A DNA stretch of 18,712 nt from Gammaproteobacteria bacterium (GTDB lineage Bacteria > Pseudomonadota > Gammaproteobacteria > DSM-26407), in NCBI GenBank assembly GCA_028694565.1, contig JAQVKR010000006.1:1-18712 (forward strand), written 5' to 3'. The translations under genes and the position numbers were made by a program. Of the stretch, positions 15,789-18,712 are shown in pieces (position 1 is the stretch's first letter; the number at the start of each line of letters is the position of its first letter). Below the pieces are notes generated by a model. That model saw nothing but the letters and a program-made list of their open reading frames with translations, did no database searches and had not been told where the DNA came from.

Positions 15789-16286
15789 ATGTCGGATTTG
15801 AGGGCGTTGTACGAGGAGGTCATCCTCGAGCACAACCGCAAGCCGCGCAACTACATGAAGCGCCCGGAGGGCGCCAACCGCAGCGCCTATGGCTTCAACC
15901 CCATCTGCGGCGACGAGTTCACCATTCACATGGCCGTGGAGGACGGGGTGGTGAAGGACGTGGGTTTCGAGGGCGCCGGCTGCGCCATCTCCACCGCCTC
16001 GGCGTCCATGATGACCCAGGCGCTGATGGGCAGGACCGAGGCCGAGGCCGAGGCCCTGTTCGAGGCCATGCGCGACCTGCTCACCCACGACCATCCCGAT
16101 CCCGCCGCCGCGGGCAGGGTGGGCAAGCTGCAGGTGCTGACGGGAGTGCGCGAGTTCCCCATGCGGGTCAAGTGCGCCACCCTGGCCTGGCACACCATGC
16201 ACGCGGCCCTGCACGGCGTCGACGGGACGGTCAACACCGAGGAGCCGGAGGAGCGGCACCAGTGCGCCATCGGCGGCGGCCATTGA
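15789..16286 (+). CDS. sufU: SufU-type Fe-S assembly / zinc-dependent sulfurtransferase protein
   Basis: A 165-residue IscU-fold protein. Conserved ligands: C40 and D42 (NPICGDEF), C65 (GAGCAISTASASMM) and C129 (RVKCATLAWHT). The C65-C129 spacing of 64 is about 20 longer than in IscU and matches the insertion that defines SufU. In Firmicutes and actinobacteria SufU binds zinc and accepts sulfur from SufS (family knowledge); the same role is inferred here because sufS is upstream and neither sufE nor sufA is present in the operon. GGGAGGTG precedes the ATG at 15789; an upstream in-frame extension through repeat element C lacks family similarity. The tail ends EERHQCAIGGGH, with an extra cysteine. 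Confidence 0.93.
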   Translation: MSDLRALYEEVILEHNRKPRNYMKRPEGANRSAYGFNPICGDEFTIHMAVEDGVVKDVGFEGAGCAISTASASMMTQALMGRTEAEAEALFEAMRDLLTHDHPDPAAAGRVGKLQVLTGVREFPMRVKCATLAWHTMHAALHGVDGTVNTEEPEERHQCAIGGGH

Positions 16287-16311
16287 GCGGACGCGAGGGA
16301 AGGGTGATCGC

Positions 16312-16659
16312 ATGCTAGGCTGGTTGAAGAGGAAGCCGGAGGAGAACGTGGATATCGAGGCACTGTACAGTCAGGTGGAGGAGCGGTTGCGCACCATCTA
16401 CGATCCGGAGATTCCCGTCAACATCTATGACCTGGGGCTCATCTACCGGCTGGATATCGATCCCGGCGGCGTGGTCTCCATCGACATGACCCTGACCGCT
16501 CCGGGCTGTCCCGTGGCCCAGACCTTCCCCGGCAAGGTGGCCGATGAGGTGCGCCGGGTGGAGGGGGTGAAGGACTGCGTACTCGAGCTGGTCTGGGATC
16601 CGCCCTGGGATCAAAACCGCCTGAGCGAGGCGGCGCGCCTGCAGCTCGGGCTGTTGTAG
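16312..16659 (+). CDS. sufT: SufT, DUF59/MIP18-family Fe-S maturation factor
   Basis: A 115-residue small cytosolic protein of the MIP18/DUF59 family, members of which help mature Fe-S proteins under high demand. Family signature: YDPEIPVNIYDLGLIY (30-45), then MTLTAPGCPVAQTFPGKV (59-76) with conserved C66, and VWDPPWDQNRLSEAAR (94-109). The first ATG (16312), preceded by GGAAGGGTG, gives a short basic leader MLGWLKRKPE. 25 bases after sufU and in the same operon, which distinguishes it from PaaD (phenylacetate) and ApbC-fused homologues. It probably transfers or stabilises clusters for targets; the exact client is not known from sequence. Confidence 0.9.
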   Translation: MLGWLKRKPEENVDIEALYSQVEERLRTIYDPEIPVNIYDLGLIYRLDIDPGGVVSIDMTLTAPGCPVAQTFPGKVADEVRRVEGVKDCVLELVWDPPWDQNRLSEAARLQLGLL

Positions 16660-16689
16660 CAAGGGGATGGGTGATGGGCATCGCCCGCG

Positions 16690-16723
16690 CTCTCACGCAT
16701 CCACGCATCACACACTCACGCAA
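16690..16723. repeat. Period-8-like iterations between sufT and the Rieske gene
   Basis: CTCTCAC, GCATCCAC, GCATCACA, CACTCAC, GCAAGCAT run in near register, units of 7-8 bases. The word TCACGCATCCACGCAT (16693-16708) is an exact copy of 12134-12149 between sufB and sufC. It sits just before the ribosome binding site of the Rieske gene (GGGAAG), as the first array sits before that of sufC. Confidence 0.6.
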
Positions 16724-16738
16724 GCATGGGAAGCGAAC

Positions 16739-17059
16739 ATGTCCGACTGGATCGACGTGGCCCCGGCCGATGACATCGCGCCGGGGGAGCACCGGACCGT
16801 GAATATCGATGGCGCGGAGATCGCGGTCTACAACCTCGACGGCGGGTTCTACGCCATCGAGGATGTCTGCACCCACGACGGCGGCTGCCTCACCGGCGGC
16901 GATCTCGAAGGCGATGAGATCGTCTGTCCCCGCCACGCGGCGAAGTTCAACATCAAGACCGGGGAGGTGACCGCGCCGCCCGCCTACGAACCCGTCAGCA
17001 CCTTTCCCGTCCAGGTGGCGGACGGCATGGTCCAGGTCCGCGACGACCGCTGGGACTGA
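16739..17059 (+). CDS. Rieske-type [2Fe-2S] ferredoxin, SUF-operon associated
   Basis: A 106-residue soluble protein composed of one Rieske domain. Cluster ligands C44 and H46 (VCTHDGGCL) and C63 and H66 (VCPRHAAKFNIKTGEV) fit CxH-x16-CxxH. No signal peptide or membrane helix, so cytoplasmic and of the ferredoxin/NirD-like type rather than the quinol-oxidase type. Start chosen at 16739 (MSDWIDV) after GGGAAG; the frame stays open 72 bases upstream through the octamer repeat, which is unlikely to be translated. Last gene of the suf operon, 79 bases after sufT. As an electron donor it could serve the assembly machinery or an unlinked oxygenase; co-location favours a role with SUF (inference). 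The NirD alternative is weakened by the absence of nirB. Confidence 0.88.
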   Translation: MSDWIDVAPADDIAPGEHRTVNIDGAEIAVYNLDGGFYAIEDVCTHDGGCLTGGDLEGDEIVCPRHAAKFNIKTGEVTAPPAYEPVSTFPVQVADGMVQVRDDRWD

Positions 17060-17071
17060 GGCGCCGCGCAC

Positions 17072-17093
17072 CGGCCTTCCGGGCCGATTTCCC
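17072..17093 (+). terminator. Possible intrinsic terminator of the suf operon
   Basis: CGGCC TTCCG GGCCG forms a 5-bp GC stem 12 bases after the Rieske stop and is followed by ATTTCCC. The T-run is only three bases, so termination may be weak or need help. Confidence 0.35.
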
Positions 17094-17109
17094 GCCGCGG
17101 ATGCTTAAT

Positions 17110-17292
17110 AACCGCGGATTGCGTTGATGCAGGCTGATTTTACAGCAGTCGCCGCCCCGAGCAGCATTCAGGGAAGCGCCGAAGAGATGAGGGGGCGGGA
17201 TTAGGCGCGAGGCGTCCGGAACGGTTCAGGGCGGAAGCAAGCCGCAGTCCCAAGCCGCATCAATCCACGTCGATCAACGCCAATCCGCGGTT
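17110..17292. repeat. Intergenic inverted-arm repeat element D (decamer iterations)
   Basis: Between the convergent Rieske gene and pilU. AACCGCGGATTG at 17110-17121 is perfectly inverted at 17281-17292, and GCGTTGAT (17121-17128) pairs with ATCAACGC (17273-17280), giving about 19 paired bases with one bulge. The right arm, read inward, is three exact decamers: CGCGGATTGG, CGTTGATCGA, CGTGGATTGA. The left arm is CGCGGATTG, CGTTGATGCA, GGCTGATTTT. The 144 enclosed bases show no gene. Confidence 0.75.
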
Positions 17293-17303
17293 CAAGGTTC
17301 TTG

Positions 17304-17330
17304 AAAAAACAACCGTCCCCTCCGTGGAGG
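17304..17330 (-). terminator. Weak terminator-like signal after pilU
   Basis: On the minus strand, just past the pilU stop, CCTCCACGGAGG (small stem) is followed after about 11 bases by six T residues. The stem is short and the T-run distant, so this is tentative. Confidence 0.25.
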
Positions 17331-17333
17331 CGC

Positions 17334-18449
17334 TCAGAGCCGGAACCGGTAGCGGCCCGATTCGTCCGGCTCCTCCTCCACGCCGCCGCTCTCGCCGCCC
17401 ATGCGCATCTTGAGGGCCAGGTCGTTGCGGGAGTCGGCGTTCTTGAGCGCCTCCTCGCGGGTGATGAGGTTCTTCTCCCACAGGCTGTACAGGGCCTGGT
17501 CGAAGGTCTGCATGCCGATGATGGTGTTCTCGGCGATGGTGTAGGGAATCTGGTCCACTTCGGCTTTCTGGATGCGGTCGGCGATGTCGGGCGCGCCCAG
17601 CATCACTTCCACCGCGGGGACGCGCATCTCGTCCAAGCCGGTCACCAGCCGCTGGGCGACGACCGCGCGCATCTGCAGCGACAGGTCGTGGAGCAGCTGG
17701 CTGTGCACCTGCAGCGGGAAGAAGTTGATGATGCGCTCGAGGGTCTGCTTGGCGTTGTTGGCGTGCAGGGTGGAGAGCACCAGGTGGCCGGTCTCGGCGT
17801 AGCTCATGGCGTACTGCATCGTCTCCATGTCGCGGATCTCGCCGATCAGGATGATGTTCGGCGCCTCGCGCATGGCGTTCTTGAGGGCGTGGCCGTAGGT
17901 GAGGGTGTCGACCCCCACCTCGCGCTGGTCGATCACGCACTTCTTGTGGTCGTGCACGAACTCGATGGGGTCCTCGATGGTGAGGATGTGCCCCGACTTG
18001 TTCTGGTTGCGGTAGTCGATCATGGAGGCCAGGGTGGTGGACTTGCCCGAGCCGGTGGGACCCACCACCAGGACCAGCCCGGTCTTCTCCATGATCAGGT
18101 CCTTGAGGATCATGGGCAGGCGCAGGCTTTCCAGGGAGGGGATGACCGACTTGATCTGGCGCAGCACCATGCCCACCTCGCCCCGCTGCCGGAAGACGTT
18201 GGCGCGGAACCGCCCCACCCCCGGCAACGCGATGGCGAAGTTGCACTCCATGGTCTCCTCGAACTCGTCGATCTGCTTCCGGTTCATCACCCCGTAGGCG
18301 ATATCCTTGACCTTCCCGGGGGGAAGCGGGGTCTTGCCCACCGGCAGGGTCTCACCCTCGATGTTGAGGTGGGGGACGGTACCGGTGCTGAAAAACAGGT
18401 CGGAGGCGTTCTTCTCCACCATCAGCTTGAGCAGGGGCGTGATGTCCAT
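17334..18449 (-). CDS. pilU: Type IV pilus retraction ATPase PilU
   Basis: A 371-residue hexameric secretion-type ATPase acting at the inner-membrane base of type IV pili with PilT to power retraction (twitching). N-terminal PAS-like domain (1-105) with NASDLFFSTGTVPHLNIEGE (14-33). RecA-like domain: Walker A GPTGSGKS (130-137), Asp box TIEDPIEFVHDH (157-168), Walker B IILIGEIRDMETM (199-211) and His box AETGHLVLSTLHANNAKQTLER (218-239). IIGMQTFDQALYSLW (310-324) and the acidic C-terminal tail fit PilU rather than PilT. Start ATG at 18449 has only weak GGA upstream. No pilT gene precedes it here; the upstream gene on this strand is a gamma-glutamyltransferase, so it is probably transcribed on its own. 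Converges on the suf operon. Confidence 0.9.
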   Translation of the reverse strand: MDITPLLKLMVEKNASDLFFSTGTVPHLNIEGETLPVGKTPLPPGKVKDIAYGVMNRKQIDEFEETMECNFAIALPGVGRFRANVFRQRGEVGMVLRQIKSVIPSLESLRLPMILKDLIMEKTGLVLVVGPTGSGKSTTLASMIDYRNQNKSGHILTIEDPIEFVHDHKKCVIDQREVGVDTLTYGHALKNAMREAPNIILIGEIRDMETMQYAMSYAETGHLVLSTLHANNAKQTLERIINFFPLQVHSQLLHDLSLQMRAVVAQRLVTGLDEMRVPAVEVMLGAPDIADRIQKAEVDQIPYTIAENTIIGMQTFDQALYSLWEKNLITREEALKNADSRNDLALKMRMGGESGGVEEEPDESGRYRFRL

Positions 18450-18479
18450 AGGCGCGGGTTCCGTGCATGGCCAGTGGGT

Positions 18480-18497
18480 TATGCTGCCTTCAGCATA
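18480..18497. promoter_or_regulatory. Perfect inverted repeat upstream of pilU
   Basis: TATGCTG CCTT CAGCATA, 7-base arms with a 4-base loop, 31 bases before the pilU start and 67 past the ggt stop. No T-run on the minus strand, so not a normal ggt terminator. On the minus strand TATGCT could also be a -10 element. Role unknown. Confidence 0.35.
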
Positions 18498-18564
18498 GAC
18501 GCTCAGGGCTCGGCAGGGTAGCGGACCGGCCCCCGAGTGTGAACCCTTTCGCAGGCTCCCCGCA

Positions 18565-18712
18565 TCAGGCGACCCGAGCCACCCCCCCGCGCCGCGGATC
18601 GCCGGCGCCGGAGAGGCGTCCGCTGCCGGTGTCGCGGAGCACCGAGTGGGCGCCGCCGAAGAACAGGTTGCGGCCCTGCCAGACTTCGCACTGTCCGGCC
18701 AGCCCGCGCAGC
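18565..18712 (-). CDS. ggt: Gamma-glutamyltransferase, C-terminal fragment
   Basis: The last 48 codons and stop of a gene entering from the right edge. Visible features are NLFFGGAHSVLRD (15-27 of the fragment), GRLSGAGDPRRGG (31-43) and the terminal VARVA. The combination of a glycine/phenylalanine strand with a GAGDPRRGG ending is typical of the small-subunit C-terminus of the gamma-glutamyltranspeptidase Ntn-hydrolase family, which cleaves gamma-glutamyl bonds such as in glutathione, usually in the periplasm. The catalytic threonine lies outside the window. Codon use is very GC-rich, like its neighbours. Identity rests on a short stretch; the family seems clear, the exact substrate does not. 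Confidence 0.75.
   Translation of the reverse strand, partial: LRGLAGQCEVWQGRNLFFGGAHSVLRDTGSGRLSGAGDPRRGGVARVA

Noticed and set aside
12114..16723. GCATCCAC arrays as a CRISPR
   Set aside because: Contiguous 7-8 base iterations without spacers and no cas genes; not CRISPR.
17291..17305. TTCAAG GTT CTTGAA inverted repeat next to six A residues
   Set aside because: For minus-strand transcripts the T-run comes before the stem, and for plus-strand transcripts an A-run follows, so it is not an intrinsic terminator in either direction.
18503..18691. Short minus-strand frame overlapping the ggt end
   Set aside because: Arg-rich shadow; the alternative frame ends with the ggt-like GAGDPRRGG and fits better.

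Overview
This window looks like chromosome from a high-GC gammaproteobacterium. The protein sequences and gene arrangement resemble nitrate-respiring Chromatiales/Ectothiorhodospiraceae-type bacteria; this placement is inference, because no rRNA or other taxonomic marker is present. There is no phage, insertion sequence, CRISPR array, tRNA or rRNA. Almost all DNA is coding, and every gap between genes is under 300 bases.

Layout. (1) Positions 1-3108, minus strand: narK1 - narK2 - narG, reading leftward, the start of a respiratory nitrate reductase operon; only the first 34 codons of narG are inside. (2) 3109-3400: a divergent, locally AT-rich control region with NarL-type heptamers. (3) 3401-6022, plus strand: narX - narL, the nitrate-sensing kinase and response regulator expected to control that operon. 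(4) 6207-9616, minus strand: pdhA - pdhB - pdhC, a 2-oxoacid (probably pyruvate) dehydrogenase with heterotetrameric E1 and a single-lipoyl E2; no E3 gene is present. (5) 9779-10402, plus: a zeta-like glutathione S-transferase, divergent from pdhA across a palindrome. (6) 10658-17059, plus: an iron-sulfur cluster assembly operon, sufB - sufC - sufD - sufS - sufU - sufT - Rieske ferredoxin, preceded by two IscR type-1-like sites. (7) 17334-18449, minus: pilU, a type IV pilus retraction ATPase, and at the right edge the last 48 codons of a gamma-glutamyltransferase on the same strand.

How the genes work together. Nitrate enters through NarK1/NarK2, is reduced by NarGHJI, and is sensed by NarX-NarL, which is encoded next to the system it likely activates. 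NarGHI is a heavy iron-sulfur user, and the large SUF operon supplies clusters; I see no direct regulatory link between the two. The SUF set is of the SufS-SufU type (no SufA or SufE in the window), with SufT as a maturation factor and a Rieske protein as a probable cluster-bearing redox partner.

The most unusual structure is not a gene. Four intergenic gaps each hold a 140-185 bp element with inward-facing arms built of iterated 9-10 base units (three of the CGnnGATTnn type, one of the ACAGGATTn type). Two further gaps inside the suf operon hold period-8 GCATCCAC iterations sharing an exact 16-base word. These look like families of intergenic repeats spread through the genome. They sit both between convergent genes and inside the pdh and suf operons.
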